Assembly (NCBI GenBank): GCA_001275005.1 | Contig: JWZX01003352.1 | Coordinates: 1 to 64,000, forward strand | Direction: 5' to 3' | Origin: Chrysochromulina tobinii | Lineage: Eukaryota; Haptophyta; Prymnesiales; Chrysochromulinaceae | Length of the DNA: 64,000 bases | Shown here: in pieces, positions 1-9,311 of the stretch | Position numbering within the stretch: the stretch's first letter is position 1 | Layout: the number at the start of each line of letters is the position of its first letter | Notes under the pieces: model-generated | The model's input: only the letters and a program-made list of their open reading frames with translations | What the model was told of the DNA's origin: nothing | Database searches by the model: none | Position numbers and translations under genes: made by a program

Positions 1-316
1 GGGGCGCCCGACACGGCGCCCGGCCGGACCCACGGCGACGCAGTGGAGAGGGCGACCCGAGGCGTCGCGCCCGCTACGGCGCCGGTGCCCGCGACGGCGC
101 CGTAGCCCGCGACGGCGCCCGCGATCTCGATGGCGGAGCTCCCATCGAAACCAAGCGGCACCGACGCCGGCGGCAGCGGCGTGGCAGCGCCCGTCCACCT
201 ATGTGGGGAGTGCGGGAGAGGGGTCGCCGTGGTGGGCACGTGCATGCGGCGCGTCGTGCCGAGCAATCCGTCGGTTCTCAGGGCTAAGGTTCTCAGCGCT
301 CGAGTGGCGGCGGCGC

Positions 317-425
317 CTCACCATACGGGCACCTCAATGAGGGAGGCACTCAAGAGGTCATCAGAGTTCATCAGTGGTTCATCAGAGGTCATCAGTGGTG
401 CGCGCGCTCACCATGCGGGCACCTC
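317..425 (-). repeat. 19-bp direct repeat around CATCAG-rich spacer
   Basis: Near-identical 19-base copies lie at 317-335 and 407-425 (plus strand CTCACCATRCGGGCACCTC). Between them is a spacer of reiterated TCATCAG. On the minus strand the first copy encountered contains the stop codon of the first gene, and the second copy carries the same codons and the same stop. The arrangement matches the repeat-bordered introns elsewhere in the window, so this may be an intron spanning the end of the reading frame. Either splice form would give the same C-terminal pattern, IEVPxW. Confidence 0.5.
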
Positions 426-1678
426 GATGGCAGCGCCAGACCAATGCATGTGCCCGAACCAGTGCAGCAGCAAAGGGTCCGACCCGCCAGGCAGCGGCGC
501 GAAATCGAGCTGCGTGAGCACGCTGACGAGACTTGGATGCCATATCTGGATTGGAGGTCAAGTCAAGTCAAGTCAAGTCAAGTCAAGTCAAGTCAGGTCA
601 AGCCAAGTCAAGTCAAGTCAAGTCAGGTCAGGTCAAGTCACATTTCATATCTGATGACGAGGAATGGATGCCATATCTGGAGCCGTCAGCCGCACTCAGC
701 AACCAGCACTCAGCTCTCAGTAGCATCAGCACTCGGCAGCACTCAGCCGCACTCAGCCATCAGTCGCACTCAGCGATCAGTCGCCATCAGAGGTGCTTGA
801 CGAACCTCGCGGTCGGCGCGGCGGAGGAGCGCGAGGCGCGCGTGGGCTGGCCACTGACGCCGCCGGCCCAGCTCCCCGAGCTCAACCCGCCATGCATGCG
901 TCGTCAGCACCACCGCCGCCGTACATAGCCGCAGCTCCGCCAGCAACTTCGCCAGCGCCACGCGCGCCTTGCTCACAAAGCGACGCTGCACGTCGAGCCG
1001 GCCGGCTCCGCGCACAGCCCGCACGAGGTCACGCCCCTCCTGCTGCGCGCGCAGGTGGGCGCGCAGTGCGCCGAGGCACTCCTCCCGCCGCGCGCGTGAG
1101 GCTACCATCCGGTCCTCATGCATCTGCAGCATCTCGAGATCTCGATCTCGACCCATCTCGAGCACCTCGCCCCTCATGAGTAGCGGATCGCTCCAGCGCA
1201 GGCGAATCCCCGCGCCGGCGGCCTCTCCAATCGGCTCAAAGCCATCTGGGCTATTCGAGCGGCTGTGCCCCACGAGCGCATGCGGCTTGTGCAAGCCGCC
1301 TTTTCTCGACGCCCTCGTCGGCGGCCATGACGGCACCGGCACAAAGTCAGCCGATGTCGTCGGTCGCTGCTTAACGCGCTGGCCGGGCGTCTCCTCGGTC
1401 GTGCTTCCACCGCCGCCACCGATGCTCGCTCTCGCTGAGGCGGGCCGCCGCGTCGCAGGCGCCGGGGTCGCCGGCGGTGCCGGGTTTGGCTTACCCATAA
1501 GCTTGACATTCCCGGGCGGTTCCATGTCCTTCGTCCAGAGATGAGTCGCCACGGTGATGCGCCGGTGCGTGATGGCCGACCACAAAGGCTTCTCATGTGA
1601 CGGCATCATCTGAGAGAAAGTCGGGTGACCAGAAGGCCGCGCTGGGCATTCACACCGACACGGCGTTTTTCGACGCAT
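408..1678 (-). CDS. Hypothetical protein, two exons
   Basis: I do not recognise this family. Exon 1 runs 1678 to 806 and exon 2 runs 509 to 408, ending in TGA. The 296-base intron (805 to 510) starts GTTCGT and ends GCAG, and both sides are phase 0. The joined tail reads RADRE then LDFAPLPGGSDPLLLHW, which looks like continuous protein. The product has 324 residues from 1678, or 301 if the paired Met codons at 1609 are used; I favour 1609 because conserved-looking sequence begins there (MMPSHEKPLW). The middle is proline/alanine-rich and low in complexity. The last third is helical and Arg/Leu-rich, including WSDPLLMRGEVLEMGRDRD. The coding assignment is fairly safe from codon structure; the function is unknown. 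Confidence 0.6.
510..805 (-). other. Intron filled with AAGTC satellite
   Basis: This is the inferred intron of the first gene, read on the minus strand. Its core (about 557-650) is a pentanucleotide satellite, roughly 18 copies of GTCAA/AAGTC. The satellite is bracketed by two copies of a short segment containing GCCATATCTGGA (plus strand about 539-550 and 669-680). The donor side (about 690-790) holds degenerate repeats of CACTCAGC. The splice dinucleotides are GT and AG. Confidence 0.5.
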
Positions 1679-2036
1679 GCAATCGCAAGGTCATCCACTC
1701 TCTCCTAACATGCTCGCTACGACTGAGAGCACACGACGACGGCTTGGCCTTGGGTTGTCCGCAAGGAACAAGTGCCTCTCACCAGGAGTTTCGGCAGAGA
1801 CTCAGGTCATGTCAGGTGCGAGCCGTTGCATGGGGAGACAACTGCATTATTGCAGCGAGTAGGGTAAGATTAATGCATGGGTATGGACGACAGACACGCT
1901 TCTCGAAATCGGCGTGGCGAATAGGCCCCCTGATCGATGCCTGCTTAGTAGGCATGTGGCGCCGTCGAGCCTGTGTCGTCCCCCACAAGTGAACAAACCC
2001 AAGGGGTCAAGCGATGCTTGGGACTGCTTGGGCATT

Positions 2037-2117
2037 GAGGCATTGAGGCATTGAGGCATTGAGGCATTGAGGAATTGAGGCATGCGGCATTGAGGAATTG
2101 AGGCATGCGGCATTGGC
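2037..2117. repeat. Decamer minisatellite, ATTGAGGC type
   Basis: About eight tandem copies of a 10-base unit of the form CATTGAGG(C/A)A, with later units slightly altered by an inserted GCATGCGG. It lies between the first two minus-strand genes. The stretch 1679-2210 around it holds no gene I can support. Confidence 0.8.
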
Positions 2118-2210
2118 GTGGAGCCCAATATGTTGAACCAGAGATACTTGCGCCTGAACTTGCGCCCTGCGCAACCACTGCGGCTCAGCTCTCACCTGTC
2201 AACTCAGCTC

Positions 2211-2942
2211 TCAACTCTCGACACTCTGAGCGAGGACGGCTGCCAAGGCAGATGAGACGCAGCTTACGTTGCGTTCCGAGACCGCGAGCCTCCGCTTGAC
2301 AGCATCCAAGTCGCGCTGGGCGCGCTTCTGTCCATCCTTCAGCTCGATCAACTCCTTCTGCTGGGCTGCGAGGGCCTGCAGCAGGACGCGCACCACGGCA
2401 GCGTCCACCGGCCCATCGGGCACCGAGGTGGGTAGCTCAACGGGTGCCCCCGTTCCCACACCAGCGAAGGACATCACCCGTGGGGTGCTCGATTCTGTCG
2501 ATGAACTGGGGGGGCTCCGTTCTGTCGCTGAACGGGGGGTGCCCTCATCATCGACCTTCGAGCTCCGAGAGGGGCTGGGAGAGCTCCGATCCGTCGAGCT
2601 CCGCAAGGGGCTGGGAGAGCTCCGATCCGTCGAGTCTGCTGTCGATATTCTACGGATGGTGTTGCCACTGTACATGCTCGCAACGAAGTCCGAGCTCGAA
2701 GAATGACTTTCGGACACCATCCGCGGGGCTGTCGTCGGGGCTCCTGCCGACGACGGCGCGTTCTCCATTCCGGCGGCGAGGTGCAAGTTGCCGGTGGATC
2801 GGGCGGCGCCCCTGGGTGCGTAGCCCAGACGAGGCCTCGGTGGCTCGGAGGCAGCCCCTTTCTGCTCTAAGATCACCGAGCCCTTCTTCACGGGCGTCGC
2901 AACATTTGCTTCGTTTGAAGGGTCACCGCCCCAACCCCACAT
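2211..2942 (-). CDS. Hypothetical serine-rich protein with C-terminal coiled coil
   Basis: This is a 243-residue single-exon frame starting at ATG 2942 and ending TGA. The N-terminal 90 residues are Gly/Pro/Ala-rich and low in complexity. Residues about 100-135 carry a near-perfect internal duplication of STDRSSPSP(L/S)RSS followed by further Ser/Pro blocks, the look of a phosphorylated disordered region. Residues about 180-243 form a predicted coiled coil (LLQALAAQQKELIELKDGQ onward). No domain is recognised. The coding call rests on frame length, the ATG start and the amphipathic heptads of the C-terminus. Confidence 0.55.
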   Translation of the reverse strand: MWGWGGDPSNEANVATPVKKGSVILEQKGAASEPPRPRLGYAPRGAARSTGNLHLAAGMENAPSSAGAPTTAPRMVSESHSSSSDFVASMYSGNTIRRISTADSTDRSSPSPLRSSTDRSSPSPSRSSKVDDEGTPRSATERSPPSSSTESSTPRVMSFAGVGTGAPVELPTSVPDGPVDAAVVRVLLQALAAQQKELIELKDGQKRAQRDLDAVKRRLAVSERNVSCVSSALAAVLAQSVES

Positions 2943-3251
2943 GAACTGGATAGCGCTAATCCTGCAGCTTCAAACCAATGGCTCCTCAAGCTTGCGCGCA
3001 GTTGTTCTTTTGCGCCCCATGTGAGCCGACAACTTCACCAAAACCTCCCGAGTTTCGTCAGTTTTTCGTCCTTGAATTGTCGATGTCGTGTCGAGACGAA
3101 ATCCTGTACCCCATCACCTTTCCAAATGCTGATGTCGGCCGCGCCGACGCACCCTCGCGAATTTTGACGGGGCTTCTTCGACCGTGGCACTCTCGTCGGT
3201 CGAGGCTAGCGCTATAGCACGCGCCGCTTCGCCGCGCGAGGACAGAGTGTG

Positions 3252-6200
3252 ATGCCACATGCTTGCACGGCCTCGGTCGCCCTCGACGCCGTGCTCGGTG
3301 CGGAGCGCGTCGCCAAGCTCGCCGAGGCGGGCGTCGACGAGTACATCACGGGCATGCTCGACGACGGCGCTGGCGAGGATGAGGCCGACTTGTCTGCGAC
3401 TCTCGGCCCGCTTCTCCTGGACACGGGCGTGGCAGAGGATGAGGCGGCTGCTGGGACGCTGAGCCTTGCAATCCTGAGGAAGCTGCGTGGCGCCATCGAA
3501 GGCGCGCCGGCTGCAGCGCCGGTCGAGGAGCCGCAGCTCAGAAAGCTCGCGGGCCACGGGGTGAGCATGTTCGAGCTGGTGGCGGCTGACGAGGCGAAGG
3601 CGATCGCCGAGGCCAAGGCTGAGATTGGCGAGGTGCGCGTCAACCTGAACACGACGATCTCCCACGGTGGCCCAGTCAACACGCTCATCGAGGAGGACTG
3701 CTCCGAGGAGGCGATGGCGCGGCGCTTCAAGCAGGCGCGCCGTGGTGAGAAGCAGCTCAAGCGAGAGGCGGATTGCGACTGATGAGTGCGAGTGATGATT
3801 GCCACTGATGCTTGCGACTGATGATTGCGACTGGTTGCCATCCTCAGGAGAGAAGCAGCTCAAGCGAGAGGCGCGGCGCGAAAAGGTGCGCGCGATGGCG
3901 CGCGACGAGTTCATGCGCGAACTTACCCGCGAGCCTGTCGTGCTGCACTGGCGCGGCGGCGGCGGCGGCGGCGGCACTGGCAGCGCGTGCGACATCCTGC
4001 TCAAGGGGATCAGCATGGACCTCGGCGGCATGATGTTGCTCGACGATGTCGACCTGACGCTCGTCCATGGGCGCAAGTATGCACTGATTGCCGCTGATGA
4101 CGCCTGATGATGCCTGATGACGCCTGATGATGACTGATGACGCCTGATGATGCCTGATGACGCTCGTCCATGGGCGCAAGTATGCACGCATCGGACGCGA
4201 CGGCGCCCGCGACGGCGCCCCCGAGTGCCATTGATTGCCTTTGAGTGTTTTTGATCGCGATTGATGGCCGTTATCAGGTATGGGCTCATTGGACGCAACG
4301 GTGTGGGCAAGACGACATTCCTCAAGTTCCTCTCCGCCCATCAGTTCGAAGGCATCCCCGAGCGGCTGCAGGTGCTATGCTCCTCCCTCTGATTGCGGCT
4401 GATTGCGGCTGATTGCGGCTGATTGCGGCTGCAGGTGCTATGCTCCTCCCTCTGATTGCGGCTGATTGCGGCTGATTGCGGCTGATTGCGGCTGCAGGTG
4501 CTATGCTCCTCCCTCTGATTGCGGCTGATTGCGGCTGATTGCGGCTGCAGGTGCTATGCTCCTCCCTCTGATTGCGGCTTATTGCGGCTGATTGCGGCTG
4601 ATTGCGGCTGATTGCGACTGATTGCGGCTGGATGGGCGCTGACTGGGATGGGCATGCAATCGCTCGGCTTGGCAGGTGCTCCACATCGAGCAGGAGGTCC
4701 CCTCCTCGCAGCTCTCTGTGCTCGAGACCGTACTGGCGACCGACCTCGAACGGATCGCTCTCTTGGCTGAGGCGAAGGAGCTTGAGGAGGAGGCGGCGAG
4801 CGAGGGGGCGAGCGAGGCGGCCAGTGAGGCCTCGAAGACGGACGAGGACCTAGCAGATGAGGCGGAGCGGCTGGCCCGGCTCAAGGAGGTGCTCGAGCGC
4901 CTCGACGAGATCGACTCGGCCACGGCGCCGTCTCGGTGTCGCGTTGCATGCAAGTGCTCACCACGGCGCCCGCTCTCTCCCACAGGTGCTCGAGCGCCTC
5001 GACGAGATCGACTCGGCCACGGCGCCGTCTCGGGCAGGCGCCATCTTATCCGGGCTGGGCTTCGATGCGGCGATGCAGGCGCGTTCGGTGGCCTCCTTCT
5101 CGGGCGGCTGGCGCATGCGCGTGGCGCTCGCCCGCGCCCTCTTCATTGCGCCCGACGTGCTGTTGCTTGACGAGCCCACCAACCACCTCGACTTGCATGC
5201 GGTGCTCTGGCTCGAGACCTACCTGCAGGGATGGTCGAAGACGCTCGTCGTTGTGTCGCACGCTCGCTCCTTCCTCAACGCGGTGGTGACGGACATCCTT
5301 CACTTTGCGGGCGATAAGAAGATCACTCGCTGGAAGGGCGACTACGACACGTTCGAGACGACGCGCTCCGAGCGGCTGCGCCAGAATGAGCGCATGCGCG
5401 ATGCACAGGCGAGTGTCGTTAATTGCCTCTTGATGGCCTCTTCTGATGGCCTTTGATTGCGTCTCTGACCAAGCGCATGCGCGATGCACAGGACAAGACG
5501 CGGGCTCACATGGAATCGTTCATTCAACGATTCCGAGCGAGCGCCAACCGCGCGGCCATGGTGCAGAGCCGGATCAAGGCGTTAGGGCGCATGGAATCTC
5601 TCGCTGAGATCCTCGAGGATCCGACACTGCGCTTCTCCTTCCCTGACCCCGAGCCGCTCTCGCCGCCCGTCCTGCAGCTGGCCAACGTGGGCTTCCACTA
5701 CGAGGGCCAGGCTCCGCTCTTCAGCAAGGTGCGTGATTGCGTCTGATTGCATACTTCAGCAAGGGGTACTCCTCGGGCCCGACTGGAGCTCTCGCGCAGC
5801 CCACAAGCTTTGGGGGGGCGCATGCAAGTGCTCACCACGGCGCGTCCTCCCCTTTCCCCACAGGTACACCTCGGGCTCGACATGAGCTCTCGCGTGGCCC
5901 TCGTCGGCCCCAATGGTGTGGGAAAGTCGACGCTGCTCAAGATCATCACCGGCGAGCTCGAGCCGACGGTCGGGTCGGTCACGCGCCACGGGCGCCTCAG
6001 AATGGGTCGCTTCACGCAGGTGAGCTCCTTGGAGTGCCGTCTGAGTGCCATTTTGGGAGTTCACTTGATTGCAGCTGAGTGCCACTCATGGTCACTGATT
6101 GCCGTTGAGTGTCACTGATTGCGACGGATGGGTCGCTTCATGCAGCACCACGTCGACCAGCTCGACCTGAGCCTCACTGCCCTCGAGGCCTTCCAAAAGG

Positions 6201-6715
6201 CTTTCCCAGAGGCGAAGCCACTCGAGATCCGCGCGCACCTGGGCGGCATGGGGCTGGGCGGGAACACGGCACTCCAACGCATGTCCACCCTCTCCGGCGG
6301 CCAAAAGTCGCGAGTGGCGTTCGCACAGATCATGTGGCAGCGGCCGCACCTGCTGCTGCTCGATGAGCCGACCAATCATCTCGATTTGGATGCGGTCGAG
6401 GCGCTCATCCACGCGCTCGTCGAGTGCTCGTGCGGTCTGCTCGTCATCTCGCACGACGCTCACCTCGTCAGCTCCATCTGTGAAGAGCTCTGGGTGGCCG
6501 AGCCGGGCACCGTCGCCATCTTCAAGGGCGAGTTCGAGCTCTACCGGAAGCAGCAGCTCAAGCTGGCTCGCAAGATGGGGCTGCTGCACATGGGGAAGGC
6601 CGTCGCCGGCGCACGGGACGAGCCTGATGAGGATGATGAGGCGGTCCCCACACCGCCTCCGCCAAAGCCCGCCGCAAAGATTGAGATCCGGCCCGCTGGC
6701 AAGCCGAAGAGTTAG
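3252..6715 (+). CDS. ABCF3/GCN20-type ABC ATPase, eight exons
   Basis: This is a cytosolic ATPase of the ABCF family, which acts on ribosomes; GCN20 with GCN1 activates the GCN2 kinase. Inferred exons: 3252-3744, 3848-4076, 4278-4371, 4676-4888, 4986-5408, 5492-5728, 5864-6019, 6146-6715, giving 804 residues (animal ABCF3 about 710). Residues 1-85 match the ABCF3 N-terminal helical domain (VDEYITGML). The first ATPase has Walker [10 protein letters not shown], signature [15 protein letters not shown] and Walker [12 protein letters not shown]. The second has [21 protein letters not shown] and again [11 protein letters not shown]. No membrane segments are present. The ATG at 3252 is preferred over the GTG just upstream. 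All seven introns restore the frame exactly, and most carry repeats of neighbouring exon sequence. Confidence 0.9.
3745..3847 (+). other. ABCF3 intron 1, bordered by 24-bp direct repeat
   Basis: The donor is GTGAGA and the acceptor CCTCAG. Positions 3747-3770, at the intron's 5' end, are identical to 3850-3873, at the start of exon 2. The rest of the intron is a degenerate reiteration of GATTGCGACTGATG-like words. Splicing gives [15 protein letters not shown] in frame. Confidence 0.8.
4077..4277 (+). other. ABCF3 intron 2 with internal copy of exon 2 end
   Basis: The donor is GTATGC and the acceptor TTATCAG. A 30-base segment at 4055-4084, spanning the exon 2/intron boundary, is repeated exactly at 4158-4187 inside the intron. 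That second copy is followed by 4188-4203, which resembles the start of exon 3 (GGACGCRACGG). The intron therefore holds an old copy of the uninterrupted Walker A region, plus GATGACGCCT-type reiterations. Confidence 0.8.
4372..4675 (+). repeat. ABCF3 intron 3: tandem array of GT...AG units
   Basis: The intron holds tandem units starting GTGCTATGCTCCTCC and ending GGCTGCAG, at 4372-4434, 4435-4497 and 4498-4550, followed by a longer degenerate unit 4551-4675. Each unit is itself built of CTGATTGCGG decamers. Each of the first three begins GT and ends AG, so the intron is a string of potential introns. The first bases of each unit also resemble the start of exon 4 (GTGCTCCACATCGAG). Confidence 0.85.
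4889..4985 (+). other. ABCF3 intron 4 with 48-bp exact direct repeat
   Basis: Positions 4889-4936 are identical to 4986-5033 (48 bases, 50 with the preceding AG). The intron therefore consists of a full copy of the first 48 bases of exon 5, followed by a 49-base element containing TTGCATGCAAGTGCTCACCA and ending CCCACAG. Splicing at AG|GTGCTCGAG gives [20 protein letters not shown] in frame. Confidence 0.85.
5409..5491 (+). other. ABCF3 intron 5, apparent GC-AG intron
   Basis: The donor reads CACAG|GCGAGT and the acceptor GCACAG. No GT donor restores the frame at this point. The 21 bases at 5389-5409 recur at 5472-5492, so the 3' end of the intron copies the end of exon 5. Splicing gives [12 protein letters not shown] in frame. 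Confidence 0.7.
5729..5863 (+). other. ABCF3 intron 6 containing a fossil of the fused exon junction
   Basis: The donor is GTGCGT and the acceptor CCCCACAG. Positions 5754-5796 match the last 10 bases of exon 6 (5719-5728) joined directly to the first about 31 bases of exon 7 (5864-5894), with several substitutions. Downstream, 5821-5840 carries the CATGCAAGTGCTCACCACGG element shared with other introns. Confidence 0.8.
6020..6145 (+). other. ABCF3 intron 7 with duplicated exon end
   Basis: The donor is GTGAGC and the acceptor ATGCAG. The end of exon 7 (6002-6019, ATGGGTCGCTTCACGCAG) recurs with one change at 6128-6145 as the 3' end of the intron. Between them are GAGTGCCRTYTGAGTGCC and TGATTGC-type reiterations. 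Confidence 0.8.
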
Positions 6716-6976
6716 CCGCGGTCTCAGGAAGCTCACGCCACCGAGTGCACACAGACAGCATGGAGTGCGGTTCGTGTGATGCGCCTTAATGAATCTTGGA
6801 AATCATTTCTTGGCGGGAAAACAAATGCTGAGGCCCCTGAACGCGCGCCGTTCCGAAAGCAGCAGTTATTCGAGGTGGGGTGTTTCGCACTTTGAGATAG
6901 CGTGCACAGAGAGATCACAGTGCATTCATGCTATTCTCGATACGAGCACCAAAATCTTTTCGCTGCATCAGCACCA

Positions 6977-7408
6977 TCAGAGCATTTCCATGTCATCGTT
7001 GTCATCGACTCCCTTGTATGAATCCTGCTTTTCCTGCTTCAACATGCGCCGTACTCGAAATGCGAATGGCCATAAAATGGGACAACTGCACCAGAGCGCT
7101 GGCGGGGCTAATCCGCACGCCACGAAATACACGCAGGTCATCAAGTTTATCAGGAGCCAGAGCTCGATGGTCGCCAAAATGAAGCCGCCGGTAAAAATCT
7201 GTGCGAGTTGATCAAGTTTGAGGTCGGCGCAGTGCACGGAGCAGGTTGCAGCGTTATTTGCAATCATGAAGCACCCGTTCAGTGGCGTGAATCGCTCCAC
7301 TGCATCCAGCACTGCGTCGCACCTTGAACTGCTCGGTGCAGACATCACGGCGGCTTCGCCGTGTACCGCAGCGGAGGGAGAAACACGACGGCCTTCGTCC
7401 ATCAGCAT
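6977..7408 (-). CDS. Putative small membrane protein
   Basis: This is a 143-residue frame from ATG 7408, of unrecognised family. A long hydrophobic region at residues about 73-118 (FILATIELWLLINLMTCVYF) could form one or two membrane spans. A basic stretch (RVRRMLKQEK) and a very acidic C-terminus (DDNDDMEML) follow, giving a plausible topology. The opposite strand carries a similar-length frame without such features. Base composition is less GC-biased than in neighbouring genes, so the coding call is moderate. It may be part of a longer spliced gene. Confidence 0.4.
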   Translation of the reverse strand: MLMDEGRRVSPSAAVHGEAAVMSAPSSSRCDAVLDAVERFTPLNGCFMIANNAATCSVHCADLKLDQLAQIFTGGFILATIELWLLINLMTCVYFVACGLAPPALWCSCPILWPFAFRVRRMLKQEKQDSYKGVDDNDDMEML

Positions 7409-8351
7409 CGTCGATCGGCGTTACCGGTACCGGTACCGGTATTCATACAAGTCTTGACGAATTTATATTGTCTCTTCGCATTCAGTTCAGTCCACTGCTA
7501 GCCTCGAGAGCACATTCGATAGGCTTCCCTTAGGTTGTCTGTTGTTTATGTAGTAACTAAACTGAACTCTTCACATTCACGTTCATTCGCCACATCTCGG
7601 CAAGACGCACAACCACCGGAGGTCCCGTGATAGGCATTTCACAACTTTCGTATAAAAAGCGAGCGCGGGAAGTCTCCCCTGAGACTGGAACCAGCCGTTG
7701 ATTTCTTTGTAAATAAACATGTAAAGTGGTTCTACCACAATCCATACTCCCCGAGACCCTGCTGATGAGCTTGAGTGTTGAGGGCTTATAGAGCATGTTT
7801 ATAACTGAGTACGAGCACTGGTTGGTTGTCAGGCAGAGCCGACGGCGACGGATCTATCGGGTCACTCTCGTGGCCGCTGTATCTCGAACGCTACGTACCC
7901 CTCTCGGTGCCCGCGCTAGAAGCGCGGTGGTTTCATGCAACTACGGTGGTTTCATATCTGGGGCGTGTGTATCGCCCCGGGATGTGTATAACGCTCGAGT
8001 AGCGCGAGGCGGGACGTGGGGATCCCCGGGGATCGTATAAAGAGGGTGGAGACGTATCACCTGCCCCGCCCCGCCTTTCGCTTTCCTCACCCCGTCGCAG
8101 CTTGCGTCGCGCCCACCCTGGGCACTCCACTCACATCGACTTAAGTGGACGACACAATTTCCAATTTTTCAGGTTGCAAGGGTTATACGGTCGGTCTGCC
8201 AGGGGTACGGTCCGGTTATTCCGAATAACCGCATCTACCAGCACCATCCATGTGCTTTTGCGTCTTGAACTGATCATGTGGACAAAAAAAGTGGCGCTCG
8301 TAAAGGAAATCCCCAGAGAAAAACCAGCTTGATTTTCATTGTCTTGTGGTT
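7409..8351. promoter_or_regulatory. Gene-poor stretch with two TATA-like boxes
   Basis: No coding region is supported here. Two good TATA-type boxes point to the plus strand: TATAAAAAGC at 7651-7660 and TATAAAGAGG at 8036-8045. The second is followed by a pyrimidine-rich stretch. A short ACCGGT hexamer microsatellite lies at about 7424-7441. No plus-strand reading frame follows within 1 kb, so a non-coding transcript is possible, or the boxes are chance. Confidence 0.3.
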
Positions 8352-9311
8352 CTACCGCAACCGGTGAAAAGACACCGGGGCATGCACCGGGGGGAGCCGG
8401 GACACACACGGGAACTTGGATGCATACAACCGGAGAGGGTTCGACTCACACGCAACCTTGCGCAGATCAAAAGGCAGGCGAGACGCGAGCACCGGATTAA
8501 GGAACACTTCGCTTGTCCAGATTCCGAAATTCGACCTGACGAGGCCAGCCCGGGTGAGTCGTGCGCGCACCTTCTGGTCCTTGTCATTGTCTCTTCGATC
8601 GAGCTCAACGAGCACCACGTCGAAGCGTGCAGGGTCGACAGTCGAAATCACATCAAACTCCGCACCCTCCACGTCCAGCGACAGAAAGTTGACGCGCGCC
8701 GGCATGTCAGCACGCTTCATAAGGACGTCAAGCCGAGCGCACGGTACCTGCGCAGTATCGCTAAGGTTCACATAACGGCTAAAGCGCTTCATGCTGCCGT
8801 TGACGTAGCTGCTGAGAAAGCCTGAGATCTCGTGGTGCTTGCGGCTCAGTGCGATGGTCATATTGCCCGAGCCAGCCTCGCACACCGCTGCGTGTTCCTT
8901 ATGGGCTGTGCGGCCGCTGCGCTCCAGCTCCTCATAAGACAGTGGATTAGCCTCTACCAACAAGCCCCGCCATCCCCAACAGCGCTCGAGCATGATGGTG
9001 TTTGACAAGTTGACACCATTGAGGGCACCTAGCTCAACGAAGCTGCCTGTGGTGTTGTTGCTAGCGTACAAAAGCGCGAGGAGCAGTCGTCCACTCTCGT
9101 CCCATTGGCCCAGGAATTGTTGCCTGGTACAGTTATCACGCTGCGCCAACTCTTGGCGGGTGGCAAGCGGCAAGGCCTTCTGCAGCAGATGGATAACGGC
9201 CTCAGCATCGGCATGTGGCGCATGCCAGGCCGTGCCCGCGCTCTGCGCAAGCGTGGCGGCGAGCATGCTTGCGCGCGCCCACAAGCATCGCAATGGCGCT
9301 GCCGCGGGCAT
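8352..9311 (-). CDS. FkbM-family methyltransferase, secretory type
   Basis: This is a 319-residue SAM-dependent methyltransferase of the FkbM family, whose members usually O-methylate sugars or secondary metabolites. Motif I is FVELGALNGVNLSNT (residues about 91-105), followed by RGLLVEANP. The second hallmark, FLSLDVEGAEFDVI, lies near residue 215. An N-terminal hydrophobic segment (about residues 8-28) suggests a signal peptide or anchor, consistent with action on glycans in the secretory pathway. Several NxS/T sites are present (NNTTG, NMT, NGS). The ATG at 9311 is the first in frame. The substrate cannot be told. Confidence 0.8.
   Translation of the reverse strand: MPAAAPLRCLWARASMLAATLAQSAGTAWHAPHADAEAVIHLLQKALPLATRQELAQRDNCTRQQFLGQWDESGRLLLALLYASNNTTGSFVELGALNGVNLSNTIMLERCWGWRGLLVEANPLSYEELERSGRTAHKEHAAVCEAGSGNMTIALSRKHHEISGFLSSYVNGSMKRFSRYVNLSDTAQVPCARLDVLMKRADMPARVNFLSLDVEGAEFDVISTVDPARFDVVLVELDRRDNDKDQKVRARLTRAGLVRSNFGIWTSEVFLNPVLASRLPFDLRKVACESNPLRLYASKFPCVSRLPPVHAPVSFHRLR

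Noticed and set aside
3957-3976. GGC run as a possible expansion locus
   Set aside because: It encodes a short Gly linker in ABCF3 and is ordinary for this base composition.
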